Shown here: in pieces, positions 9,167 through 17,304 of the stretch
How positions within the stretch are numbered: the first letter of the stretch is position 1
Layout of the letters: every line of letters starts with the position of its first letter
Source of the DNA: Paenibacillus_I sp035510375
Lineage (GTDB): Bacteria; Bacillota; Bacilli; Paenibacillales; Paenibacillaceae
Strand: one strand, 5' to 3'
Length of the DNA: 64,000 nucleotides
Assembly (NCBI RefSeq): GCF_035510375.1
Contig: NZ_DATKHG010000012.1
Program-made: the position numbers and the translations under genes
The notes under the pieces: model-generated
Seen by the model: the letters and a program-made list of their open reading frames with translations, nothing else
The model's database searches: none
Told to the model about the DNA's origin: nothing

Positions 9167-9949
9167 ATGGCGGCAAATTTAGGCGCGCATGAGGTCATGG
9201 AGATACAAGAGGTACTTACGTTTGCGATTGACGGCATCAACCAGTTCCAGCTGTATCGCCCGCATGCGAAGGACCAGCAGCTGCGGCAGATGCTCGACCA
9301 TCAGCTGCAGTTCATGACGAACGAATACAACGGTATGGTTCAACTGCTCCAACAGCAGGGAATGGGACAGCTGATAGCGTACCGCGCCGTTAAGAACGTT
9401 CAACCGATCTATGGGCTGGACAACCCGGCGAATTTAAGTCCCAATATGTCCCTCGATCAGCTGGACGACCGCGACGTGGCGAGCGCGATGCTCAATTGCC
9501 ATAAAGCGTCGGCCGCGATGAAAATGAGAGGTGTGCTCGAATGCGCCGATCCGCAAATTCGCCGCGCCATCCAGCAAAGCGCGGTCAATTGCGCGGAGCA
9601 GGCCTATGAGGTGTGGCAATACATGAACCATAAAGGTTTTTATCAAGTGCCGACGATGAAGGAAATGACGACGAACACCATGATGCACCGTTACGAAACG
9701 GCAGGCGTCGGGCAGCAGCCAGGCGCAGGCTCGATGCATCAGCAAAGCGGCGCGGCGGCAATGGGCATGCAGCAGCATACGGCCTCGAACGCGGGAGGGG
9801 GCATGCAGCAGCATGCCGCGGGTACAAGCCAGCAGCAGAACGGTACCGGTACGGGCTTGCAGCAAAATGTATCCGACGGCGGCTCCCAGAACGATTCGCC
9901 GAATGAGCTCAATCAAACCGCGGGTTATACGAGCCCGCTGACTCAATAA
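9167..9949 (+). CDS. CotF-type spore coat protein with Gln-rich tail
   Basis: Residues 1-165 form the ferritin-like helical CotF domain (GAHEVMEIQEVLTFAIDGIN, then HQLQFMTNEYNGMVQLL, then QSAVNCAEQAYEVWQYMNHKGFYQVPT). Such proteins assemble into the spore coat. The last ~90 residues are low complexity, rich in Gln, Gly, Ala and Ser with repeated MQQH/QQ segments, which suits coat cross-linking. The ATG at 9167 has AAGGAGG at ideal spacing; an in-frame ATG at 9113 lacks one. Expression in the mother cell late in sporulation is expected from the family, not shown by the promoter. Confidence 0.88.
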   Translation: MAANLGAHEVMEIQEVLTFAIDGINQFQLYRPHAKDQQLRQMLDHQLQFMTNEYNGMVQLLQQQGMGQLIAYRAVKNVQPIYGLDNPANLSPNMSLDQLDDRDVASAMLNCHKASAAMKMRGVLECADPQIRRAIQQSAVNCAEQAYEVWQYMNHKGFYQVPTMKEMTTNTMMHRYETAGVGQQPGAGSMHQQSGAAAMGMQQHTASNAGGGMQQHAAGTSQQQNGTGTGLQQNVSDGGSQNDSPNELNQTAGYTSPLTQ

Positions 9950-9961
9950 CGGGCTGCCGCC

Positions 9962-10336
9962 ATGGCCGAAAAAAACATATTGGCTTATTTTAAAAGTCCG
10001 CAGGAAGCGGAGAGGGCGTTGGAGCAGCTTAAATCGCTTCAGATCGTGGACAGCGCCATCGACCGGATCGACGGTTTTCCCGGCGACGGAAGCGACCGGA
10101 TCGAGAATCCGGTGACAGGCGATTTTCCGGGACTCGGCTATCTTACACTCGGCGGCGACTTTTCTGACCGGAACGCCGGGATTCTGGCGGCAGCCAGTGT
10201 GAGCGCAAGCGGCTTGAGCTCCGGCGGCCAAGAAAACCGGGTTAGCGGCAGGGATATTCTGCTTACGGTTGTCGTACAGGAATCGGATTATGAACAAGCG
10301 CTTAGGATCGTAGAAAAAGCGGGCGCAATGGTGTAA
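9962..10336 (+). CDS. Unknown protein paired with the spore coat gene
   Basis: Encodes 124 residues, starting 12 bases after the coat gene, so probably co-transcribed. The pattern AYFKSPQEAERALEQLKSL at the start and LLTVVVQESDYEQALRIVEKAGA at the end looks like a split ferredoxin-like alpha/beta fold of the kind seen in general stress domains. The middle is Gly/Ser-rich and probably disordered. There is no strong ribosome-binding site, so translation may be coupled to the upstream gene. A terminator follows at once. A role in the spore coat is only a guess from position. Confidence 0.7.
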   Translation: MAEKNILAYFKSPQEAERALEQLKSLQIVDSAIDRIDGFPGDGSDRIENPVTGDFPGLGYLTLGGDFSDRNAGILAAASVSASGLSSGGQENRVSGRDILLTVVVQESDYEQALRIVEKAGAMV

Positions 10337-10363
10337 CGCCGAGTGCGGCGGAAAACGGAAGGG

Positions 10364-10390
10364 AGCGGGCGAAACGGCCCGCTTTTTCTT
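10364..10390 (+). terminator. Terminator of the spore coat operon
   Basis: GAGCGGGC-GAAAC-GGCCCGCT hairpin followed by TTTTCTTT, about 25 bases after the stop of the gene ending at 10336. Confidence 0.85.
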
Positions 10391-10539
10391 TATGCCGGCA
10401 TTTGCGGTTTGTTCCTGAGGGAAGGGGATAATGCGCAGAGGGAGCGAGAGACCCTCATGCTTGACTGGCGGTGGTCAAGGTAATCTGAACGATCGAATCA
10501 AAAAACGACCATACGGCCGGTTTCGTATCCCTTTATGAC

Positions 10540-11145
10540 TTATAAGCTATCTACATAAAAAGCACGGAACCGTTCTTTGATCTGTTCTTTGGACATGCCT
10601 TGTCCGAGGCGCAGCTCGAAATACAGGTCCGGACACAGCGCGGCCATAATCGCATGAGCGGCGAATTCGGCTTCGCCCGTGCCGTCGGGGCTGTTGCGCC
10701 ATTGCTTGATTTCAATGATCAAGCGGACAAACAACTCATGCATAAACCTATAAGGCGGACTATGATATACCGTGCCCGGGCCCGGCCGTTGTTCTCCGCC
10801 AAGCGTTCTCAGTACCGCGAGCAGATCCGCTTTGTCGTCGATGTAATCGATGCACAGTCCCAGCACGGCGCTTAAGCGGGTTTGCGGGGATTCGGCTGCG
10901 GACTGCTCCAGATAAAGGCTGATGCACTCCCTGAATTTCGCATAACTGTCAGAAAGCAGGTCAAGGCAAAGATCGCTTTTATTGCAGTATCTACGGTAAA
11001 GGGTGCCTTGGCCGACACCGGCTTGCTTGGCGATCCGGTGCATGCTGACCTGCTCCACCCCGTGTTCGCGGAACAGTTGAAGCGCGGATTGAAGTATTTT
11101 TTGGCGGTGTTCGGCGGCATCCTTCCGTTCCTCACGAAGCTGCAT
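10540..11145 (-). CDS. TetR-family repressor, probably of the adjacent efflux pump
   Basis: A 201-residue one-component repressor. The N-terminal helix-turn-helix is clear (LFREHGVEQVSMHRIAKQAG then VGQGTLYRRYCNKSDLC). The rest is the helical ligand/dimer domain (LLAVLRTLGGEQRPGPGTVYHSPPYRFMHEL). An upstream in-frame start at 11247 would run through the operator region; the ATG at 11145 has AGGAAGAGGGGGAAGT before it and gives a standard N-terminus, so it is preferred. Two nearly identical palindromes lie in the 210-base gap to the divergent MFS gene, one of them inside its promoter. Confidence 0.9.
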   Translation of the reverse strand: MQLREERKDAAEHRQKILQSALQLFREHGVEQVSMHRIAKQAGVGQGTLYRRYCNKSDLCLDLLSDSYAKFRECISLYLEQSAAESPQTRLSAVLGLCIDYIDDKADLLAVLRTLGGEQRPGPGTVYHSPPYRFMHELFVRLIIEIKQWRNSPDGTGEAEFAAHAIMAALCPDLYFELRLGQGMSKEQIKERFRAFYVDSL

Positions 11146-11180
11146 ACTTCCCCCTCTTCCTGCTTTTTCTAAGTGTTCGC

Positions 11181-11209
11181 TTGACAACCGGACAATTGTC
11201 CGGTAATAT
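11181..11209 (+). promoter_or_regulatory. Promoter of the MFS efflux gene with an embedded TetR operator
   Basis: TTGACA at 11181-11186 and TAATAT at 11204-11209 are separated by exactly 17 bases. The spacer is filled by ACCGGACAATTGTCCGGT (11187-11204), an 18-base perfect palindrome. A repressor bound here would directly block RNA polymerase. Confidence 0.85.
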
Positions 11210-11217
11210 CCAAAAAA

Positions 11218-11233
11218 ACGGACAATTGTCCGT
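11218..11233. promoter_or_regulatory. Second copy of the TetR operator
   Basis: ACGGACAATTGTCCGT is a 16-base perfect palindrome sharing the CGGACAATTGTCCG core with the first site. The two centres are 30 bases apart, close to three helical turns, so two dimers could bind on the same face. It lies just downstream of the predicted MFS transcription start. Confidence 0.8.
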
Positions 11234-11356
11234 TTAAGTTGACGCAACTCCTAAACCCGCACCATAAGTCCTATTGTACCCCGCGCACCGCAGTAAGGTC
11301 AAACGGCGGCAAACGGCGTCGGGATGCGGATGAGAGAGATGGAGGAGAGAAAAAGA

Positions 11357-12820
11357 ATGTCGAAACAAGCAGGATCCGCGACGGCAGCCGAGTCGATGTC
11401 GGTACGAGACATCCTGGGGCCGTTGATCGCCATTATCGTCGGACTTTTTATGGTTATTCTGGACGGTACGGCAATGAACGTTGCAATACCCACTTTGCAG
11501 AAGGATTTCGGCCAAGGGTTGAACGTCGTACAGTGGACCGTTACCGGCTACGCCTTGGCCCAGGCGGCGGTCATTCCGCTCGCCGGCTGGCTGTCGGACC
11601 GTTTCGGAGCGAAACGCGTGTTTCTGATTTCCGTCGTCCTGTTCACCATCGGTTCATTGTTATGCGGACTGGCGAATTCGGTTGAGCAGTTGATCGTATT
11701 CCGTGTGCTTCAGGGCATCGGCGGCGGTATGGTCGGCCCGATCGCAATGGCCTTCACGTATCGTCTGGCGCCTCCCGGCAAGGTCGGAGCCGTCATGGGG
11801 ATGATGGGTATCCCGATCCTGCTGGCGCCGGCGCTTGGTCCGATTATCGGCGGTTGGCTGGTTGAATACGCAACCTGGCACTGGATTTTCTTCATTAATC
11901 TGCCGATCGGCGTTATCGGCGTGCTAGCCGGTCTGCGCACCCTGCCGAACATTGAGCGGCAATCGGTCGCGGCACTTGATATGTTCGGCATCATCCTGGG
12001 GCCGATCGCGTTCGCGGGTCTCGCGTACGGCGTCAGCGAAGGGGCCTTCGGCTGGACCTCCGACAAGACGATCGTCGGTATTTCCGTCGGTGCCGTCGCT
12101 CTTATCCTGTTTATAATCGCCGAGCTGCGGCATCGGAATCCGCTGCTGGAGCTGCGCGTATTCCGGTCGTCGGATTTCACGCGCGGCATCATCATTCAGT
12201 GGATTGCGACGGTGGCGCTGTTCGGCACGATGTTCATGGTCCCGTTGTTCCTGCAGGACGGCAAAGGCTATGAGGCATTCCGCACAGGCCTGATCATGCT
12301 GCCGCAAGCGCTGGCCGCAGGCATCTTTATGCCGATCGGCGGCAAGCTTTTCGACAAAGTCGGCGCCCGTCCGGTCGTCGTGGCCGGCATGTCGATCGTC
12401 GCGCTCGCAGCGTTCCTCTTGTCGAAGGTATCGCTGACGGACAGCGTGTCCACGATCCTGCTGCCGCTTAGCTTATTGGGAGCCGGCATGGGCTTGTCCA
12501 TGATGCCGCTCAACACGCATTTGATGCAATCGGCGCCGCAGAACCTGGTCGGCCGCGTCACGTCTCTCACGAATGCCGCCCAGCAGGTATGGAGCTCGCT
12601 TGCGATTGCCGCATTGATCACGATCATGAGCAGCCGCTTCAAGTCCTACCTCGAATCAGGCGAGACCGATATGGCGACTGTCGGGACGAAGGCGTTCAAC
12701 GACACGTTCTTCATCCTGGTCGGCATCGCAATCGTCGGCGTTCTCTTCGCGCTTTTCCTCAAGAAGCCGAAAAATGCTTCCCAACCGGCCGGCGAGCCCG
12801 CACCGATGGCTATACACTGA
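11357..12820 (+). CDS. DHA2-family (14-TM) drug/H+ antiporter, EmrB/QacA type
   Basis: A 487-residue major-facilitator exporter, probably for lipophilic or cationic toxic compounds, driven by the proton gradient. Motif A is GWLSDRFGAKRVF; the DHA opening FMVILDGTAMNVAIPTLQKDF carries the membrane Asp typical of motif D1. Motif C-like glycines are in GIPILLAPALGPIIGGWLVE. Fourteen hydrophobic segments can be counted. GGAGGAG lies nine bases before the ATG at 11357; an ATG at 11324 is in frame but less well placed. The TetR gene is divergent and its operators overlap this promoter, so expression is likely induced by the pump's substrate. Confidence 0.93.
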   Translation: MSKQAGSATAAESMSVRDILGPLIAIIVGLFMVILDGTAMNVAIPTLQKDFGQGLNVVQWTVTGYALAQAAVIPLAGWLSDRFGAKRVFLISVVLFTIGSLLCGLANSVEQLIVFRVLQGIGGGMVGPIAMAFTYRLAPPGKVGAVMGMMGIPILLAPALGPIIGGWLVEYATWHWIFFINLPIGVIGVLAGLRTLPNIERQSVAALDMFGIILGPIAFAGLAYGVSEGAFGWTSDKTIVGISVGAVALILFIIAELRHRNPLLELRVFRSSDFTRGIIIQWIATVALFGTMFMVPLFLQDGKGYEAFRTGLIMLPQALAAGIFMPIGGKLFDKVGARPVVVAGMSIVALAAFLLSKVSLTDSVSTILLPLSLLGAGMGLSMMPLNTHLMQSAPQNLVGRVTSLTNAAQQVWSSLAIAALITIMSSRFKSYLESGETDMATVGTKAFNDTFFILVGIAIVGVLFALFLKKPKNASQPAGEPAPMAIH

Positions 12821-12854
12821 CGGCAAGCAACAATAGAATAGAATTGGAGTGCAC

Positions 12855-12884
12855 ATAACCCGCCCCAACTTCGGGGCGGGTTAT
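12855..12884. terminator. Terminator after the MFS gene
   Basis: TAACCCGCCCC-AACTTC-GGGGCGGGTTA is a 10-11 base GC-rich stem with A and T tracts on both sides, so it could work in both directions. A second weaker hairpin (AACCCGCC...GGCGGGTT, about 12909-12936) follows. Confidence 0.8.
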
Positions 12885-13109
12885 TCGGTGCGCCTCATGA
12901 TAGTAAAAACCCGCCTGCGCAAAGCGCGGCGGGTTGATAGGCGTTTTGAAATCTGATACAATGAAGCGATGGGAAAAATTGAATATTTTTAAGCGAAATT
13001 TCTCAAAATAATGTTACCACAAATTGATGAATCTTGTCAACCGTTCCCGGAGAAAATTCCGGCGAAGCGAAATATACGGCAATCAGCGAGATGGGAGAGA
13101 TCGGGCCTC

Positions 13110-15461
13110 ATGAATGAAACGGACGGCATCTGGGCGGAGGAGCAGAGTCGCGTGTCGCACGTGGTTGCGAGCGTGGACCGGCGAATCGAGGCTTTGGAGA
13201 AGGAAATCGGCGATGTGCGGTCGGAAGCGGTCGACATCCGCAAACATTTCTGGGATGAGATTACGGTCAATTTCAGCTCGTCGGACGACGTGACGGAAAC
13301 GTACTTCAGCATGAAGCAGCAAGCGGATTTGCTTGCGGAACGCGAACGAACGCAGCGGCACTCGGCCGGTTATCTGGATAAGCTGAGAAGGCTCGCCCGC
13401 TCGCCGTATTTCGGGCGAATCGATTTTCGGGAGGAAGGCGACGGGCAGGCTGAGCCGATTTATCTCGGCATCGCTTCGTTTCGGGAGGAGGACGCCGACA
13501 CGTTTCTCGTGTACGATTGGCGCGCCCCGGTATCCAGCCTGTATTACGACTATCCGCCGGGCCCGGCGGTCTACGAGACGCCGGCAGGCGAAGTGAAGGG
13601 CGAACTGCTGCTCAAGCGGCAGTTCGTCATCCGTGACGGCGAAATCCGTTACCTGTTCGACACCGGCATAACGATCGGCGACCAGCTGCTGCAGCAAATG
13701 CTGAGCCGCACGTCGGACGCGCAAATGAAGAGCATCGTGGCGACGATCCAAAAGGAGCAGAACCGGATTATCCGCAACGACCGGAGCCGCATGCTGGTCG
13801 TGCAAGGAGCGGCCGGCAGCGGCAAAACATCGGCGGCGCTGCAGCGTGTCGCTTACCTGCTGTACCGTTACCGGGGCGAGCTCACCGCCGATCAATTGGT
13901 GCTGTTCTCCCCGAATCCGATGTTCAACAGCTACGTCGCGTCCGTTCTTCCCGAGCTCGGCGAGGAAAACATGATCCAGACGACTTTTCAGGCGTATCTG
14001 GAAAATCGGTTGGGCAAGGAATTCCGGCTGGAGGATTCGTTCGACCAGCTGGAATACGTGTTGTCCGCCGAGCGCAACCAAGCATACGAAATTCGGCTTC
14101 AGGCGATCCGCTTCAAGTCATCGGCGGCATATCTGGAAGCCATACAGGCATATCTGGACAGCTTGCTTACGGAAGGCATGCTGTTCCGGCCGGTCAAGTT
14201 CAACGGTAAAACAATCGTGCCGGCCAAGGAGATCGCCGCCCGTTTCTATGGCATGGATGCCGGTATACGGCTGGCGAACCGGATAGCGCTTATTCGCGAA
14301 TGGCTCACGGAGAGAGTGAAGACGTTCGAAGCGACGCAACTGAACGAGCCTTGGGTGGAGGAAGCAATGGAGCTGCTCGATCAGGAAGCCTACCAGAGAG
14401 CTTACTATAAGCTAAGGGAGAGGCAGAAGAAAAAAGCCGAATCGTTCGACGACTTCGATGCGGAAAAAGAGCTCCTTGCCGAAATGATCGTCAAGGAAGC
14501 TTTTAAGCCGGTCCGCCGCCGCGTCAAGCTGCTTCGCTTCGTCGATGTGAAGGGACTATACAGGCGGTTGTTCGCGGATCCGGACCGATTCGAAACGTTG
14601 ACGGACCGTGCCGGCCTTCCTCCGCTCTGGAAGGAGATCGCCTCCCGGACAGTCGAGCGGCTTGATGCCGGGCAGCTGGCCTATGAAGATATGACGCCTT
14701 ATTTGTATGTGAATGAAAGATTGAAAGGCTTCCGGGCTAATACGGCAGTTCGTCATGTGCTGATCGACGAGGCGCAGGATTATACGCCGTTCCAGCTTGA
14801 ATTTCTGAAATGGCTGTTCCCGCGCAGCCGCATGACCGCGCTCGGCGATCTGAATCAGGCGATCTACGCCCAAATGTCCGCAATGGCGGAGAGCGATCCG
14901 CTGACCCGCCTGTACGGTGCCGACGATACGGAATGGATTCATTTGACGAGAAGCTACCGTTCGACAATGGAAATCGTGTTGTTCACGCGCGGTATGGTGG
15001 CCGGAGGGGAACGGATCGAGCCGTTCAACCGGAGCGGCAAGCTGCCCGTCGTCGTCACCGTTCCGGACAAACAACAGCTTCACCGGCGTTTGACGAATAC
15101 CATACGGGACCTTAAGAAAGAGGGCTTCGATTCGATCGCCGTTATTTGCCGGACCGCCGCCGAAAGCCGGGAGGCGTTCGACTCGCTCGGAGGAGCGGGC
15201 GAGCTTAAGCTGGTGACCAAGGATACGCCGCAGTTCGAGAAGGGGGTCTGCGTCATTCCCGCCTATCTGGCGAAAGGAGTCGAGTTCGACGCGGTTCTGA
15301 TCTACGACGCGTCCGAGCGGACCTATGGCAACGAGAACGAACGGAAGCTGTTTTACACGGCATGCACGCGGGCGATGCATGAATTGCACCTGTTCTCGGT
15401 AGGCGAGCCGAGCCGGTTCATCACGGAGCAATCGCCCGAAACGTACCGGACGGAGGCGTAG
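13110..15461 (+). CDS. helD: HelD-like superfamily 1 helicase (RNA polymerase-associated)
   Basis: A 783-residue UvrD/Rep-type ATPase. In Bacillota, HelD frees stalled RNA polymerase from DNA. The N-terminal ~60 residues are a long coiled coil (EEQSRVSHVVASVDRRIEALEKEIGDVRSEA), as in HelD, where the arm enters the polymerase secondary channel. Next comes the HelD-specific YDWRAPVSSLYYDYPPGPA. Walker A is GAAGSGKT near residue 233; Walker B is LIDEAQDYTPFQ; the C-terminal helicase motif is FYTACTRAMHEL. The ORF opens at 13011, but the ATG at 13110 gives the expected N-terminus with GGGAGAG upstream. Confidence 0.9.
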   Translation: MNETDGIWAEEQSRVSHVVASVDRRIEALEKEIGDVRSEAVDIRKHFWDEITVNFSSSDDVTETYFSMKQQADLLAERERTQRHSAGYLDKLRRLARSPYFGRIDFREEGDGQAEPIYLGIASFREEDADTFLVYDWRAPVSSLYYDYPPGPAVYETPAGEVKGELLLKRQFVIRDGEIRYLFDTGITIGDQLLQQMLSRTSDAQMKSIVATIQKEQNRIIRNDRSRMLVVQGAAGSGKTSAALQRVAYLLYRYRGELTADQLVLFSPNPMFNSYVASVLPELGEENMIQTTFQAYLENRLGKEFRLEDSFDQLEYVLSAERNQAYEIRLQAIRFKSSAAYLEAIQAYLDSLLTEGMLFRPVKFNGKTIVPAKEIAARFYGMDAGIRLANRIALIREWLTERVKTFEATQLNEPWVEEAMELLDQEAYQRAYYKLRERQKKKAESFDDFDAEKELLAEMIVKEAFKPVRRRVKLLRFVDVKGLYRRLFADPDRFETLTDRAGLPPLWKEIASRTVERLDAGQLAYEDMTPYLYVNERLKGFRANTAVRHVLIDEAQDYTPFQLEFLKWLFPRSRMTALGDLNQAIYAQMSAMAESDPLTRLYGADDTEWIHLTRSYRSTMEIVLFTRGMVAGGERIEPFNRSGKLPVVVTVPDKQQLHRRLTNTIRDLKKEGFDSIAVICRTAAESREAFDSLGGAGELKLVTKDTPQFEKGVCVIPAYLAKGVEFDAVLIYDASERTYGNENERKLFYTACTRAMHELHLFSVGEPSRFITEQSPETYRTEA

Positions 15462-15467
15462 CGCACG

Positions 15468-15741
15468 GTGCTGCTGGGCATTTATTTGGCGGCCGTTAAT
15501 CTGCTGCTTTTTTTCTTGATGGGCGCCGACAAGCGTTTGGCCGCGAAAGGACGGCGGCGGGTTTACCGAGCGAAGGCTGTTCGTTTTCGCTTGGCTCGGG
15601 GGAGCCGCGGGCGGCTGGATCGGCATGCGCATGTGGCGCCATAAGACGAAGCACAGGTCCTTTATGCTTGGTTTGCCGGCGCTGACCGCTCTGCATCTGG
15701 TGCTGCTCGCGCTTGCTTATTATAATGGCTGGGTCGGGTAA
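15468..15741 (+). pseudogene. DUF1294 membrane protein, broken by a +1 frameshift
   Basis: From GTG at 15468 the reading is VLLGIYLAAVNLLLFFLMG then ADKRLAAKGRRR, the opening of a DUF1294 small membrane protein. In the next frame the gene continues as TERRLFVFAWLGGAAGGWIG, then HKTKHRSFMLGLPALTA, to a TAA at 15741, which is the DUF1294 C-terminal half. The two frames differ by one base, and the switch falls at about 15555-15566 near GGCGGGTTT. One extra base explains it. It is either a recent pseudogene or a sequencing error. It starts seven bases after helD and would be co-transcribed. Confidence 0.8.
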
Positions 15742-16140
15742 CGAGCTTTTCTATAAATCGACAATATGTCAGAAAAACTGACAAAATCCAAATAAATCAC
15801 CGATTTCAGCGGCCGAAAAATCAACACAATTAAAATTATTCATATTTTTGTGTAAATTAAGTTCACAGAAAATTAACAAATCCATTTTTTCTTATCGCTT
15901 GCCGCTCGAACGCTCCCCTATTCCTGATTTTTTGCCTTTTTACATAAAAAGCTGTCGACCGCGGAAGGAAATTCCCCCTCTGAAAGCGAATGGAAGGACG
16001 ACAGCGGTCTCAATCGGCCTTCTCCGGAGGATGTAAGTCACCTCGTAACGGTTAATGGATAGAGAGAGAGTCAAGCAACATCCGCTGAGAGTTGCCACTT
16101 GGCATGGAGAAGCAGAAATCGCGAACGGGGAGTGATGGAC
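15742..16140 (+). promoter_or_regulatory. Long upstream region and possible structured leader of the glycogen operon
   Basis: About 400 bases without a gene. The first half is very AT-rich and contains the inverted repeat TGTCAG-AAAAA-CTGACA (15767-15783). The second half has complementary segments, GCTGTCG (15951-15957) with CGACAGC (about 15999-16005), and GGATGT with ACATCC about 50 bases apart, so the transcript could fold before glgC. I do not recognise a known riboswitch class and no strong -35/-10 pair stands out. Confidence 0.35.
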
Positions 16141-17304
16141 ATGGTACGCAAGGAAATGGTAGCCATGCTGCTGGCGGGCGGCGAGGGAAAAAGGCTTGGC
16201 GTGCTCACGAAGGCGCTTGCCAAACCGGCCGTTCACTTCGGCGGCAAATACCGCATTATCGATTTCACGCTGAGCAATTGCGTACATTCGGGAATCGACA
16301 CGGTAGGGGTATTGACGCAGTATCAGCCGCTTGTTCTCAATCAGTATTTGGGAATCGGCAGCCCTTGGGGGCTGGACCGCCGCGACGGCGGCATGGCCGT
16401 GCTTCCGCCTTACATGAAATCGAAGGGCGGCAGCTGGTACAAAGGAACCGCGAACGCGATCTACCAGAACATGGGGTTCATCGACCGTTACGACCCGGAA
16501 TATGTACTTGTCATATCGGGCGACCATATCTACAAAATGGATTATGACCTGATGCTGAACCACCACAAGAAAAGCGGCGCCGACGCTACCATTGCCGTAA
16601 TCGGGGTGGATTGGAGCGAAGCTAGCCGATTCGGCATTATGGCCACCGACGAAACGGGCAAAATTACGGAGTTTCAGGAAAAACCGAAAAATCCGAAAAG
16701 CAATCTGGCCTCGATGGGCGTGTATATTTTCTCCTGGCCGGTGCTGCAGCAGTATTTGATTCGGGACGAAGACAATCCGATGTCCAGCAACGACTTCGGT
16801 AAAGATATTATCCCAGCGATGCTGGCCGATAACATTTATCTGAATACGTATACATTCCAGGACTACTGGAAGGATGTGGGCACGATCCAAAGTTTGTGGG
16901 AGGCCAATATGGACCTGCTCTCCGAGGAATCCCAGCTTGATCTGAACGACAAGGACCGGCGCATTTATTCGGTCAACCCGAACCAGCCGCCGCATTACGT
17001 TTCCCCGGCAGGCAACGTTTCGTCCTCGTTGATCACGGAAGGCTGCTTCATCGAAGGCCACATCAGCCGTTCGGTGCTTTTCTACGGCGTCCATGTAGGC
17101 GAAGGCAGCGTTATCCGCGATTCCGTCATTATGCCGAATGCTCAGATCGGCAAGAACGTGACGATATCCCGGGCGATCATCGGCGAAGGCGCCGTCATCG
17201 CGGACGGCGTTGCGATCGAGTCGGCGGAGGGCGAAGATATTCAAGTGGTGGCAAGCGATGAAATGGTGCTTCCCGCGGGAGCGGCCAAGGAGGTAGAGGC
17301 ATGA
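16141..17304 (+). CDS. glgC: Glucose-1-phosphate adenylyltransferase, catalytic subunit
   Basis: Makes ADP-glucose from glucose-1-phosphate and ATP, the committed step of glycogen synthesis. The N-terminus has the nucleotidyltransferase motif LLAGGEGKRLGVLTKALAKP, followed by FGGKYRIIDFTLSNC. GDHIYKMDY is the metal-binding region and FQEKPKNPKSNLASMG the sugar-phosphate loop. The C-terminal ~100 residues form a left-handed beta helix (GCFIEGHISRSVLFYGVHVG). GGGGAG lies nine bases before the ATG at 16141; upstream in-frame starts at 16099 and 16135 are less well placed. It overlaps glgD by four bases (ATGA), which suggests coupled translation and a GlgCD heterotetramer. Confidence 0.95.
   Translation: MVRKEMVAMLLAGGEGKRLGVLTKALAKPAVHFGGKYRIIDFTLSNCVHSGIDTVGVLTQYQPLVLNQYLGIGSPWGLDRRDGGMAVLPPYMKSKGGSWYKGTANAIYQNMGFIDRYDPEYVLVISGDHIYKMDYDLMLNHHKKSGADATIAVIGVDWSEASRFGIMATDETGKITEFQEKPKNPKSNLASMGVYIFSWPVLQQYLIRDEDNPMSSNDFGKDIIPAMLADNIYLNTYTFQDYWKDVGTIQSLWEANMDLLSEESQLDLNDKDRRIYSVNPNQPPHYVSPAGNVSSSLITEGCFIEGHISRSVLFYGVHVGEGSVIRDSVIMPNAQIGKNVTISRAIIGEGAVIADGVAIESAEGEDIQVVASDEMVLPAGAAKEVEA

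Noticed and set aside
16020..16110. TPP-type riboswitch suggested by GCTGAGAG at 16084-16091
   Set aside because: Only the CTGAGA element is present; the second conserved half (ACCTGATCTGGATAATGCC-like) is missing, and a glycogen operon is not a usual thiamine target.
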